Below, piece by piece: positions 1 through 7,795 of a stretch of 64,000 nt of DNA (positions within the stretch are counted from its first letter, which is position 1; each line of letters opens with the position of its first letter). The position numbers and the translations under genes are program-made. The stretch lies in the NCBI RefSeq assembly GCF_020400585.1, contig NZ_JAINVF010000014.1, positions 62,001-126,000 on the forward strand. The letters run 5' to 3'. The notes below the pieces were generated by a model. It did no database searches. It was given only the letters and a program-made list of their open reading frames with translations, and was not told where the DNA came from. The DNA comes from Streptomyces sp. NK08204. Lineage in GTDB: Bacteria; Actinomycetota; Actinomycetes; Streptomycetales; Streptomycetaceae.

Positions 1-1191
1 GCGGGCCCGCTCGGCTCCCAGCCGGTCGGCGTACATGCCGTCCTCGCCGCCCCACAGCGCGTCGAAGGCGGGCTGGACCGAGGCGATCAGGCCCAGCTCG
101 GCGAAAGCGGCGACGGTCTGCGGGGTGAGCATCTCGGCGTGCTCGACGCGGTGCCGGGCGGCGCGGACACGGGCCAGGCCGACCTTCTCGGCGGCGGCGC
201 GCACGCCCTCCACGACGGCGGTCACGGCGGCGTCGCCGATGGCGTGGAAGCCCGCCTGGAGGCCGGCCTCGGTGCAGGCGACGACGTGGGCGGCGACGGC
301 GTCGGCGTCCAGGTAGGCGGTGCCGGTGTGGTCGGCGTCGGCGTACGGCTGGTGCAGGCAGGCGGTGTGCGAGCCGAGGGCGCCGTCCACGAAGAGGTCA
401 CCGGCGGCGCCGAGCGCGCCCAGTTCGCGGGCCTTGTCGACGTTCTGCTCGGCCCAGTAGCCGACCACGCGCGGCCCCGGCACCGTGGCGGCGAGCCTCA
501 GCAGGTCCGTGAAGTCGTCCTCGGAGGAGATCTCCGGTCCACCGCACTCGTGCACGGTTCCGATGCCGAGGGAGGCGGCGTGGGCGAGGGCGGCGCGCTG
601 GGCCTCGGCCCGCTGGGCGGGGGTGACGGCGGCGAACGCGGCGCGGCGCACGGCGTGGTGGGCGTCGGCGGTCAGCGGGCCGTCGACGGGGCCGAGGCCC
701 GGCACGAGGTCGATCAGCGCGGAGGTCACGACCGCGGAGTGGACGTCGATGCGGGAGAGGTAGAGCGGGCGTCCGCCGGTGGCCGTGTCGAGTTCCGCGC
801 GGGTCGGCGGTCGGCCTCCGGGCCAGCGGGCGGCGTCCCAGCCGTGGCCGAGCAGGACGCGGTCGTCCGGGCGGGCGGCGGCGAAGTCGCGGACCCGGGC
901 GAGGGCCGCCTCCAGGGAGGGCGCGTCGGACAGGTCGAGGCCGGTCATCGCGAGGCCGGTGGAGGTGGTGTGGACATGGGCGTCGGTGAAGGCCGGGGTG
1001 ACCAGGGCGCCGTCGAGGTCGAGCACCTCGTCCACGCCGTCGGCGAAGGCGTCCGCGGCGCCCTCGGAGCCGACCCAGGCGACTTGTCCGGCCTCGACGA
1101 CCATCGCTGTGGCGAAGGGGTCCGCGGGGCTGTGCACCTCGCCGCGGCGCAGGAGGACGGTCTTGGGGGGCTCGGCGGTGCGCTCACTCAT
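1..1191 (-). CDS. Amidohydrolase family 3 (YtcJ-like), C-terminus outside window
   Basis: The frame opens with ATG at 1191 (first residues MSERTAEPPK) and runs off the left edge, so about 397 N-terminal residues are visible; proteins of this family are usually about 540 long. The metal-binding HxH appears as DAHVHTT near residues 70-76, and the later HAIGDAAV and VEHAE stretches fit the histidine-rich core of amidohydrolase family 3, zinc hydrolases acting on amide or cyclic C-N bonds. The substrate cannot be told. A long plus-strand open frame across the same bases is a GC-driven shadow. An AsnC-type regulator gene lies just upstream on the same strand. Confidence 0.85.
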   Translation of the reverse strand, partial: MSERTAEPPKTVLLRRGEVHSPADPFATAMVVEAGQVAWVGSEGAADAFADGVDEVLDLDGALVTPAFTDAHVHTTSTGLAMTGLDLSDAPSLEAALARVRDFAAARPDDRVLLGHGWDAARWPGGRPPTRAELDTATGGRPLYLSRIDVHSAVVTSALIDLVPGLGPVDGPLTADAHHAVRRAAFAAVTPAQRAEAQRAALAHAASLGIGTVHECGGPEISSEDDFTDLLRLAATVPGPRVVGYWAEQNVDKARELGALGAAGDLFVDGALGSHTACLHQPYADADHTGTAYLDADAVAAHVVACTEAGLQAGFHAIGDAAVTAVVEGVRAAAEKVGLARVRAARHRVEHAEMLTPQTVAAFAELGLIASVQPAFDALWGGEDGMYADRLGAERAR

Positions 1192-1242
1192 AGCGGACAG
1201 TTTCTCTCGCCTGCCGGGGGCGGTTGCACCTGGGGCCGTGCC

Positions 1243-1257
1243 CGGCCCGGCGGGCCG
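1243..1257 (-). terminator. Short GC hairpin after the AsnC-type gene
   Basis: CGGCCC-ggc-GGGCCG, a six-pair stem with a three-base loop, lies four bases beyond the stop of the Lrp/AsnC gene and before the amidohydrolase. There is no T-tract, as is usual in streptomycetes. The assignment as a terminator is inference. Confidence 0.35.
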
Positions 1258-1260
1258 CGG

Positions 1261-1701
1261 TCAGATCCGCGGCGGGCGGGCCTCGTACGGCGTCGACAGG
1301 ACCACCGTGGTGCGCGTCGACACCCCGGCCAGGCCGCGCAGCCTCGCCAACAGCTCTTCGAGTTCATGGGGGGTGGCCACGCGCACCTTGAGGATGTAGT
1401 TCTCGTCGCCGGCGACGCTGTGGCAGGCCTCGATCTCGGGGACGCCTGCCAGGCGGTCCGCGATGTCGTCAGGGGCGCTGGGGTCGAACGGCTTCACCGA
1501 GATGAAGGCGGTGAGCGGCAGCCCGACGGCCTCCGGGTCGACCACCGCCGCATAGCCGCGGATGACGCCACGCTGTTCGAGCCGTCGCACCCGCTGGTGC
1601 ACGGCCGACGTGGACAGGCCCGTGGCCTTGCCCAGATCGGTGTAACTCATCCGCCCGTCCTTGACGAGCAGCTGCACGATTTGACGGTCCAGCTCCTCCA
1701 T
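1261..1701 (-). CDS. Lrp/AsnC family transcriptional regulator
   Basis: This 146-residue protein starts at the ATG at 1701 (MEELDRQIVQLL). Open frame continues further upstream, but family alignment favours this start, which opens the helix-turn-helix. The HTH covers about residues 4-50 (DLGKATGLSTSAVHQRVRRL). An RAM/AsnC ligand domain follows (about residues 65-140, with GDENYILKVRV). Members bind DNA as oligomers and sense amino acids or related small molecules. It sits between the amidohydrolase downstream and a divergent small gene at 1948, so either may be a target; the divergent intergenic region carries a long inverted repeat (1810-1837). Confidence 0.9.
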   Translation of the reverse strand: MEELDRQIVQLLVKDGRMSYTDLGKATGLSTSAVHQRVRRLEQRGVIRGYAAVVDPEAVGLPLTAFISVKPFDPSAPDDIADRLAGVPEIEACHSVAGDENYILKVRVATPHELEELLARLRGLAGVSTRTTVVLSTPYEARPPRI

Positions 1702-1809
1702 GGCGCAAAAACCTACAGTGCCTCTGATCTCCTCGGATACATCTGCACCGCAGGTCACACCCGGTTCGTGATGCGCCTCGGACAAATACCCCACACCGGG
1801 CACACTTCC

Positions 1810-1837
1810 GTGGCATGTGACGAACGCCACATGCCAC
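1810..1837. promoter_or_regulatory. Perfect 10-bp inverted repeat in a divergent intergenic region
   Basis: GTGGCATGTG, 8 bases, CACATGCCAC. It lies between the AsnC-type regulator (start 1701, minus) and the small cysteine-rich gene (start 1948, plus). It could be an operator for the neighbouring regulator or a hairpin in the leader of the plus-strand gene. Only the symmetry is seen; the role is inference. Confidence 0.4.
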
Positions 1838-1947
1838 TGGGCGCGCTCCGTGATGTTCCCGTGATTACCGCCGAGACCGGACGGGAAATGCTTGCTGTGG
1901 TCGAGGCCTCAGTGCCTTTTCGGCCCAGCCTTCAGGGGGAGAATCCC

Positions 1948-2385
1948 ATGCAGAGTGTCAATCGCGCCGGTCGTTCCGCGAACAAGCGGCAGTCTCAGGT
2001 CGTCGACCCCGATCCGGAGGGCGTCGAACCCGACCTCTTCGAGCTCGAGGACCTGGACACCTACGACACCTTCGAGATGTACCGGGTCACCTGCCCGGAC
2101 TGCGCGCAGCCGATCGCCCTGCTCGCGGACGAGGAGGTTCTGCCGGAGCACGCGCTGTGCGCCTCGCCGTGGAACCCGTTCGGGCTCACGGTGTGTGCGG
2201 GCACGGGCCGTCCGGCGGCCGACGCCCGCCCAGCGGACGAGTCCTTCGCCCCGCAGGAGCAGGACACCGCCCTGCTGCTCACGCTCCCCCAGGGCCTGAA
2301 CTGGCGTACGCAGCCCTTCTCGCACGCCGGCGGCCCGGGCTCTCGCCCGATGCGCGTACCGGTGATGCGCCGCCAGGCCGCCTGA
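1948..2385 (+). CDS. Small four-cysteine protein, unknown function
   Basis: This 145-residue protein starts with ATG at 1948 behind an AGGGGGAGA ribosome site; the frame is open further upstream but without a comparable site. The N-terminus is charged (VDPDPEGVEPDLFELEDLD) and is followed by CPDC (Cys49, Cys52) and two more cysteines (71 and 83), a spacing that could bind one metal as a zinc-ribbon-like fold. I recognise no named domain; related proteins probably occur across Streptomyces. Its last 27 codons and the downstream hairpin are repeated in tandem immediately afterwards (2558-2808). Confidence 0.75.
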   Translation: MQSVNRAGRSANKRQSQVVDPDPEGVEPDLFELEDLDTYDTFEMYRVTCPDCAQPIALLADEEVLPEHALCASPWNPFGLTVCAGTGRPAADARPADESFAPQEQDTALLLTLPQGLNWRTQPFSHAGGPGSRPMRVPVMRRQAA

Positions 2386-2411
2386 GTCGCCTCACCCGCC
2401 CCAGTAACTGC

Positions 2412-2446
2412 CCTGCACCATGGCTCGCAGGCCGTCATGGTGCAGG
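2412..2446 (+). terminator. Terminator hairpin of the four-cysteine gene (copy 1)
   Basis: CCTGCACCATG, 13-base loop, CATGGTGCAGG: a perfect 11-bp stem 26 bases after the stop codon at 2385. No T-tract follows, which is normal for this genus. Confidence 0.65.
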
Positions 2447-2667
2447 ATCAGTGTGTCCGGCCGCCGGTACGGCGACCTCCCCGAAACAGGCCCGCCCCCG
2501 CCGGTCGGCGATTCCCACGGGGCAAGCGCCGTCGTCTCCCGGTCGGGGACGGTCGCGTGGCGTACGCAGCCCTTCTCGCACGCCGGCGGCCCGGGCTCTC
2601 GCCCGATGCGCGTACCGGTGATGCGCCGCCAGGCCGCCTGAGTCGCCTCACCCGCCCCAGTAACTGC

Positions 2668-2702
2668 CCTGCACCATGGCTCGCAGGCCGTCATGGTGCA
2701 GG
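2668..2702 (+). terminator. Duplicated terminator hairpin (copy 2)
   Basis: Identical 11-bp stem-loop to the one at 2412-2446, carried by the second copy of the tandem duplication. Transcripts passing the first hairpin would meet a second identical one. Confidence 0.55.
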
Positions 2703-2808
2703 ATCAGTGTGTCCGGCCGCCGGTACGGCGACCTCCCCGAAACAGGCCCGCCCCCGCCGGTCGGCGATTCCCACGGGGCAAGCGCCGTCGTCTCCCGGTC
2801 GGGGACGG

Positions 2809-3137
2809 CCGCGGGTCCGAAGCCGTCGTGGACGACGTTTCCGGCACATCGCCCCGGATGCCGCGCAGGACGGTTCCCGCACGGGCAGGGTGAGGAGGCC
2901 GGCCTCCGTCCCGGGCCCTGGTCATGCAGCCGGGCGAGGGGGTGGGAGCCGGTGAACCGGTGGATCACGGCGGCCGGACGAGCTGTGCTCGATGATGCCG
3001 TACCCGGCCCTGGGCGGAGTGCTCGCTGCGGCGGGGCGGGTTCCCGGAGGAGGCCGGAGCAGGGGTCGGACGGCGGTGAACTCACGCTCGAATGCGTCGA
3101 GCGGTGACCTGCCCGGCCGCTGCCGCGTTGCCCAGGC
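2809..3137. other. Intergenic stretch, nothing recognised
   Basis: Between the tandem duplication and the small frame at 3138. All six frames are open in parts only because of high GC. I saw no gene, long inverted repeat or mobile-element end. Confidence 0.5.
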
Positions 3138-3383
3138 ATGACCCCCATGTACCCGGCAACCGGGCGTCAGCGCCGAATCTTCGTCCCCCGCCCCGGAGAA
3201 TCGGTTCCGCCTCCACCGGCGCAGCCGGACCCGCCGATCTACCGTGATCTGCTGCGCACCTGGGCCGACCGGGGCCGCACCCTGCCGGGCCGCCACGACC
3301 CGGAGTGGGTCAGGCTGGCGGCCCCGACGGTCACCAGGGGGCAGTTCAGCGACCCTCGGGTCCCGCCACGTGACGGGCTATGA
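3138..3383 (+). CDS. Possible 81-residue hypothetical protein
   Basis: The frame runs from ATG at 3138 to a stop at 3383, so its last 38 bases overlap the end of the convergent acyl-CoA dehydrogenase gene. The product is proline- and arginine-rich with a central segment (IYRDLLRTWADRGRTLPG, HDPEWVRLAA) that looks like real protein rather than GC noise. There are no membrane segments, signal peptide or known domain. No good ribosome site is visible, so it may be a decayed or spurious gene. Confidence 0.4.
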   Translation: MTPMYPATGRQRRIFVPRPGESVPPPPAQPDPPIYRDLLRTWADRGRTLPGRHDPEWVRLAAPTVTRGQFSDPRVPPRDGL

Positions 3384-4518
3384 CCAGGCGCTGGATCTGG
3401 TTGGTGCCCTCGACGATCTGCAGCACCTTGGCCTCGCGCATGTAGCGCTCGGCCGGGAAGTCGGCGGTGTAGCCGTAGCCGCCGAGGATCTGGACGGCGT
3501 CCGTGGTGACCTTCATGGCCGTGTCGGTGCAGTGCAGCTTGGCCATGGCGGCCTGCTTGGAGAAGGGCTTGCCCGCGTCACGCAGCCGGGCCGCCGCGAG
3601 GTACAGCGCCCGGCCGGCCTCGATCTGGGTGGCCATGTCGGCGAGCATGAAGCGCAGGCCCTGGAAGTCGGATATGGCACGCCCGAACTGCCGGCGCCCG
3701 GTGGCGTAGGCGACCGCCTCGTCCAGCGCCGCCTGGGCGACGCCTATCGCGCAGGCGGCGATGCCGAGCCGCCCGGAGTCGAGGGCGGAGAGGGCGATGC
3801 CGAAGCCCTGCCCTTCCTCGCCGACGCGGCGGTCGTCGCCGACCCGGACGCCGTCGAAGTGGATCTGGGCGGTGGGCGAGCCCTTCATGCCCATCTTCTT
3901 CTCGGGGGCCGCAGCGCTCAGGCCCTCGGCGTCACCGGGCACGAGGAAGGCTGTGATTCCACGGGGGCCCTCGGCGCCGGTGCGGGCCATGACGGTATAG
4001 AAGTCGGCGATGCCGCCGTGCGTGATCCAGGCCTTGGTGCCGTTGATCACCCACTGGTCGCCGTCGCGGACGGCCTTGGTGCGCAGCGAGGCCGCGTCCG
4101 AGCCGGAGGACGGCTCGGAGAGGCAGTAGGCGCCGAGCAGGCCGCCGCCGAGCATGGCCGGCAGGTGCTCAGCCTGCTGCTCCTTGGTGCCGTAGGTGGC
4201 GAGCGCGTAGGAGGCGAGGCTGTGCACGCTGACGCCGAGGGCGACGGTGAGGCGGGCCGCGGCCAGCTCCTCCAGGACCTGCAGATAGACCTCGTACGGC
4301 TGGTCGCCGCCGCCGTACTCGGAGTCGTACGGCAGACCGAGCAGGCCGGATTCCGACAACAAGGTGAAGACCTCGCGCGGGAAGCGCCCGGCGTCCTCCT
4401 CCTCGGCGGCCTTCGGTGCGATCTCGCGCTGTGCAATCTCACGGACGAGCGAGATCAGGTCTCGCGCTTCCTCCGTTGGCAGCTGACGCTCCACCGGCTG
4501 CGGGTCGCGGTCGGACAT
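3346..4518 (-). CDS. Acyl-CoA dehydrogenase
   Basis: A 390-residue flavoprotein of the usual family length that oxidises an acyl-CoA to the 2-enoyl-CoA, passing electrons to ETF. The start is ATG at 4518 (MSDRDPQPVE) behind GGAGGAGACC; an open extension to 4785 lacks family similarity. The FAD/substrate signature LSEPSSGSDAAS lies in the middle domain, and the catalytic base is Glu370 in QIVEGTNQIQ. The C-terminal RYMREAKVLQ and GGYGYTADFP stretches are typical of the short-/branched-chain group, but chain-length preference cannot be read from sequence alone. A TetR regulator gene lies 178 bases upstream on the same strand and probably controls it. Confidence 0.95.
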   Translation of the reverse strand: MSDRDPQPVERQLPTEEARDLISLVREIAQREIAPKAAEEEDAGRFPREVFTLLSESGLLGLPYDSEYGGGDQPYEVYLQVLEELAAARLTVALGVSVHSLASYALATYGTKEQQAEHLPAMLGGGLLGAYCLSEPSSGSDAASLRTKAVRDGDQWVINGTKAWITHGGIADFYTVMARTGAEGPRGITAFLVPGDAEGLSAAAPEKKMGMKGSPTAQIHFDGVRVGDDRRVGEEGQGFGIALSALDSGRLGIAACAIGVAQAALDEAVAYATGRRQFGRAISDFQGLRFMLADMATQIEAGRALYLAAARLRDAGKPFSKQAAMAKLHCTDTAMKVTTDAVQILGGYGYTADFPAERYMREAKVLQIVEGTNQIQRLVIARHVAGPEGR

Positions 4519-4696
4519 GGCGTCGGTCTCCTCCCTGTTCGGGCACCGGCGGTCTGACCCGCTGGGTGGGGGCGGCTCCGCCTGATCGTTCCGGTTCTGC
4601 CGAAGGCACCGGCCTCCGGGTCTCAGAGGCCGCTGACCAGCGGCTGCGCTGTGAGTATGCCCGATCGACGAGTGCGCGTCACCAGTTAACGACCGC

Positions 4697-5374
4697 TTAC
4701 TTCGAGAATCCGCCAGCGTCGTCACGGCGAGCCGGTGGCGGGGCCGGACAGGACGGGTCCAGCTCTTCGATGGCCCGCAGGGCACCGCCGAGGGTCTTCA
4801 CCAGCAGATCACGCAGCGCGTCGCGGGACAGGCCGGGCCGGTCGATCCAGTCCAGCACGGCGCCCTCGACGCCGCACACCCAGGAGAGCAGGCCGGTGCG
4901 GGCCAGCGGGGAGATGGCGCGGCGGCCGTAGGCGCCTTCGGCGATGGTGGCGATGATCGCCTCACGCACACCGTCCCGGATGGCGTGCACCTCCGCGTCG
5001 AAACCGACCCCGCCGCTGACGATCGTGCGGTATGCGGCCTGGTGGTGCTCGGCATAGCGGAGGTAGCGGTCGACGGTGCGGTGGACGCGGTCCACGGCAG
5101 GCAGTTCCAGCCCGCTCGCGGCGAAGCTGACCAGGTCGGCGACGGAGTCCTGGACAATGGCCAGATAGTAGCCGCGCTTGGACTCGAAGTAGTAGTAGAT
5201 CAGCCCCTTGGCGACACACGCATGGCGGGCTATGTCGTCCATGGACAGCGCGTCGTAGGACGTGTCGGCGAACAACTTCCGCCCGATGGCGATCAGTTCG
5301 GCGCGCCGCGCCTGTGAACGCTCGGTGCCGCGCGCCCCGGGAGGGACGGCGGCACGCTGGTGACGCATATTCAC
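4697..5374 (-). CDS. TetR family transcriptional regulator
   Basis: 225 residues, with a GTG start at 5374 behind AGGG; an in-frame ATG two codons later is possible. The N-terminal HTH (about residues 22-70: ALSMDDIARHACVAKGLIYYYF) is a canonical TetR_N domain. The C-terminal ligand domain is all-helical and of the FadR/PaaR-like kind. It lies directly upstream of the acyl-CoA dehydrogenase and likely represses fatty-acid or acyl-CoA catabolism genes. A nearly perfect 12-bp inverted repeat (5378-5389 and 5421-5432) next to its start could be its own operator. Confidence 0.93.
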   Translation of the reverse strand: MNMRHQRAAVPPGARGTERSQARRAELIAIGRKLFADTSYDALSMDDIARHACVAKGLIYYYFESKRGYYLAIVQDSVADLVSFAASGLELPAVDRVHRTVDRYLRYAEHHQAAYRTIVSGGVGFDAEVHAIRDGVREAIIATIAEGAYGRRAISPLARTGLLSWVCGVEGAVLDWIDRPGLSRDALRDLLVKTLGGALRAIEELDPSCPAPPPARRDDAGGFSK

Positions 5375-5377
5375 ATT

Positions 5378-5432
5378 CGACCCTGGTTCAGTCGGTCGGC
5401 GGGATATCCGAAGTATGTCAGAACAAGGGTCG
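5378..5432. promoter_or_regulatory. Inverted repeat upstream of the TetR gene
   Basis: CGACCCTGGTTC (5378-5389) and GAACAAGGGTCG (5421-5432) pair in 11 of 12 positions across a 31-base spacer. They lie between the TetR start (5374) and the stop of the 48-residue gene (5445), both minus. The repeat could be a terminator for the upstream small gene or a paired operator for TetR autoregulation; sequence alone does not decide. Confidence 0.4.
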
Positions 5433-5444
5433 CGCGGTTGACGA

Positions 5445-5591
5445 TCAGAGCAGTCCGAGCTGGGTCACCAGCATCGCGGTCACCGCGACCAGGACCCAGC
5501 CCATGAGGTGCTCGAGGATCTTCGGCCCGTCTTCCTGAGGGCCGCCCGTGCGGGCGCGGGCGCGGGTGGTGGTGGCCACGTGTGCGGTCAT
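5445..5591 (-). CDS. 48-residue single-pass membrane protein
   Basis: ATG at 5591 to TGA ending at 5445. The product has a basic, Thr/Arg-rich start (MTAHVATTTRARAR), a short acidic stretch (QEDGPKILEHLM) and a C-terminal hydrophobic helix (GWVLVAVTAMLVTQLGLL, residues 31-48). The frame has clean codon bias and a plausible one-helix topology with the N-terminus in the cytoplasm. Its function is unknown. It precedes the TetR gene by 70 bases on the same strand. Confidence 0.65.
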   Translation of the reverse strand: MTAHVATTTRARARTGGPQEDGPKILEHLMGWVLVAVTAMLVTQLGLL

Positions 5592-5690
5592 GGTTTCTCA
5601 CAGAGGTCGGACGTACAGGATGAAACCCCCCGCCATCCGTCCACCTTGCCACCCGCGGCACCGCTTGCGGCGGAGATGTTGGTCACATGA

Positions 5691-7064
5691 TCAGCGCACG
5701 CCCACCGCCGCGAGTGCCTTGCGCTGGCGCGGGCTCGGCTGGGCCGGGAAGTACAGGTAACAGACGCCTCCCGTGCCGGAGACGACCTTGCCGGTGGAGT
5801 TGTACCGCTTGGTTCGCAGCCAGATGTTCTCGAACTCCCGCCGGAGGTAGACGCGACGCACCGCCTGGTCGCTCGGTGAGGCCGGGTCGTTGGCGATCAC
5901 GTCGCCGTCCGCGGTGAAACCGATGACCGTCATCAGGTGGCCGGACGTGCCGTAGCCGGCGCCGGTCAGCTCGGTCTTCAGGAAGGACTGCGACGTTATG
6001 GCCGGGATACCGGCCGCGATCAGGGTCTCCAGGTCGGTCAGCGAGGCGAGCCGGGTGACGACGCCCTGCAGGTCCGGGAAGGTGGCCGCGTAGGCGGCGT
6101 TGAACGGCCAGTTGCCGCAGCCCTGGTACTGGTAGTCGTAGGTGAAGCGGGCCGCATGGTCGACCTGGGGGTCGGCGTAGCTCGGATCGACCCAGGACAG
6201 CTGCTCGGGGGTGAGCCGGCCACCCCAGTACTCGATGATCATCTGCGAGGAGGTGGGGCTGCACCAGGCCTCGCCGCCGTTGTCGTACTGGGGGTACTGC
6301 CCCTTGTGGATCTCCTGCGAGTAGCGCGGGACGGCCAGCTCCTGGGCGAGGCCCGGAGCGGAAGCCGGGACGGTGAAGCGGTCGGGGATGTCGGAGCCCA
6401 TGGCGCCGAGCCGCCACACGGTCGGGGTGAGGTGCGTGCCCGGGGTGCGGTAGAGGGTGAGGCGCAGGCGGTACGAGGTGAGGCGCAGGCCGGTGCCGGC
6501 GTCGTCGATCGCGAAGGTGTCGGTCCAGATGGTGCTCTTGCCGTCGCTCTGGCCGTCCACCGAGGTCCGCCTGATGTCCTCGTCCCCGGCCGCCCAGCGG
6601 CCCATGACGTACCAGGGCGTGTCCGTGCCGTCGCTGTAGGTGCCGCGCAGCTCGACCTGGAGCCAGGTGCCGGCCGGGGTGTGCGCGTTCCAGGAGGCGA
6701 TGGCCTCCGTCGCCGGGACGGTGAGCTGGTGGACCGGGGAGGTCCAGGTGGCGTACTCCCAGGTGGCGGTGGTGCCGGTGTGCGGGTCGGTGTAGTCGGT
6801 GCGGCCCGCCGCGGCACCGATCTCGACGCCGGGACGCAGGCCGGCGACGGCCCGGACGCCCTCGGCGGTGCCGCACCGCCAGTCGCGGTACGTGGTCCAG
6901 GCGCAGTAGTCGATGGGGCGGGCCGGCTCCTGGCCGGTGTCGTCGGTTTCACCGATGACGGATGTCCGAGTGCTCGCGGCGGCGGGGACCGCTCCCCCGG
7001 CCACCGCGGCGGCCACGGCGACGGCGAGGACGGTTCTACGGGACGGCTGTTGGGCTCTGCTCAT
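5691..7064 (-). CDS. Exported peptidase C39-like family protein
   Basis: 457 residues from ATG at 7064 (MSRAQQPSRRTVLAVAV); the longer open frame upstream has no coding character. A twin-arginine-type signal (SRRTVL then a hydrophobic run ending AAAS) implies export by Tat, or Sec, in folded form. The C-terminal half is a papain-fold peptidase_C39_2 domain: catalytic Cys268 in GEAWCSPTSS, His376 in GHLMTVIG and the third residue in IANDPASP. The N-terminal half resembles a beta-rich substrate-binding region. It is probably a cell-wall or extracellular cysteine peptidase; the true substrate is unknown. It is monocistronic in appearance, downstream of a permease with a strong hairpin between. 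Confidence 0.88.
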   Translation of the reverse strand: MSRAQQPSRRTVLAVAVAAAVAGGAVPAAASTRTSVIGETDDTGQEPARPIDYCAWTTYRDWRCGTAEGVRAVAGLRPGVEIGAAAGRTDYTDPHTGTTATWEYATWTSPVHQLTVPATEAIASWNAHTPAGTWLQVELRGTYSDGTDTPWYVMGRWAAGDEDIRRTSVDGQSDGKSTIWTDTFAIDDAGTGLRLTSYRLRLTLYRTPGTHLTPTVWRLGAMGSDIPDRFTVPASAPGLAQELAVPRYSQEIHKGQYPQYDNGGEAWCSPTSSQMIIEYWGGRLTPEQLSWVDPSYADPQVDHAARFTYDYQYQGCGNWPFNAAYAATFPDLQGVVTRLASLTDLETLIAAGIPAITSQSFLKTELTGAGYGTSGHLMTVIGFTADGDVIANDPASPSDQAVRRVYLRREFENIWLRTKRYNSTGKVVSGTGGVCYLYFPAQPSPRQRKALAAVGVR

Positions 7065-7637
7065 GGGCGCGACTACCCCCACGTGTCCGATTCGGGCAGG
7101 TCCGGTGCACGGTCGTGCGCCAACTATGGAGCAGGCAGCATGCCCCTGCCAGCACTTCGGCCCATGCCGCGCCATGAATATTGGTCTCGGCCACTGGAGC
7201 GGACCTGCGGACGCGGCACGCGTGTGGCACCTGCACGGCTGGACCTCGCACGCGGATGTGCCCCGCCAAGCCCCCGGGACCAGGCGCGACGCACCCCTGT
7301 CCGGATGGGACAAGACCTCATCAGGCCGGCCATGACGTGCGTGCCCAGCCGAGGCAGGGACCCCGGCCGGGCCGGTCCGGGACGAGCTGTGTTCGCGTCC
7401 GTGGTGGGGTGTTTCGTGTCGGGCCTGTGGTCCCGGGTGCGTCCGTGGCGAGGCGCCTTCGGGTCCGGTGTGCGGGCGATCGCATCCGGGCCCGGTCGTC
7501 CCGCGCGGCGCGCTTCCCAGCTCGGACACGACACGTCCCCTCCCGGACGGAAACCGGTCCGGCCCTGGTCAGACGTGACATCGCCCCCAGCCCTTCACGC
7601 TGCCCTCACGCGACACGGTCAGGACCTGGGCACGACA

Positions 7638-7674
7638 CGGCCCCGGCGCGGCAAGGTGCCGTGCGCCGGGGCCG
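7638..7674 (-). terminator. Terminator hairpin downstream of the APC permease
   Basis: CGGCCCCGGCGC and GCGCCGGGGCCG form a perfect 12-bp stem, with GGCA/TGCC pairing inside the 13-base loop. It lies 122 bases beyond the permease stop. Confidence 0.6.
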
Positions 7675-7709
7675 GGGTCCGCTGCGGCTGCCCCAGGGCC
7701 TCCGCAGGA

Positions 7710-7769
7710 CCCGGGTCAGCCACGGTGGCCCGGGGTCAGCCGCGGTGGCCCGGGGTCAGCCGGTCTGGC
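7710..7769. repeat. Three short direct repeats (~20 bp)
   Basis: Three consecutive units of the type CCGGGGTCAGCCgcGGTGGC, the first missing one G and the third diverged in its second half. They lie just downstream of the permease stop codon at 7796. The function is unknown; slippage in the 3' region is likely. Confidence 0.6.
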
Positions 7770-7795
7770 CCGCAAACAGCCGGGCGAGACCGGGG

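Larger units (their letters stand above)
2302..2808 (+). repeat. Tandem 251-bp direct duplication covering the 3' end of a gene
   Basis: Copy one is 2302-2552 and copy two 2558-2808, offset by 256 bases; I see no mismatch. The unit starts inside the four-cysteine gene and holds its last 27 codons, the stop, an 11-bp hairpin and about 100 further bases. The second copy is therefore a promoterless 3' gene fragment with its own terminator hairpin. It looks like a recent tandem duplication, with no insertion-sequence ends visible. Confidence 0.9.
7065..7795. other. 731-bp intergenic region upstream of the C39-like peptidase
   Basis: No gene is supported here despite long GC-driven open frames. 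It holds a strong hairpin (7638-7674) that ends permease transcription and a run of about 20-bp direct repeats (7710-7769). The rest presumably contains the peptidase promoter, which I could not place. Confidence 0.55.

Noticed and set aside
139..2385. A 748-codon open frame on the plus strand
   Set aside because: It is the shadow of the amidohydrolase and AsnC genes. Only its last 145 codons (from the ATG at 1948 with a ribosome site) look like protein.
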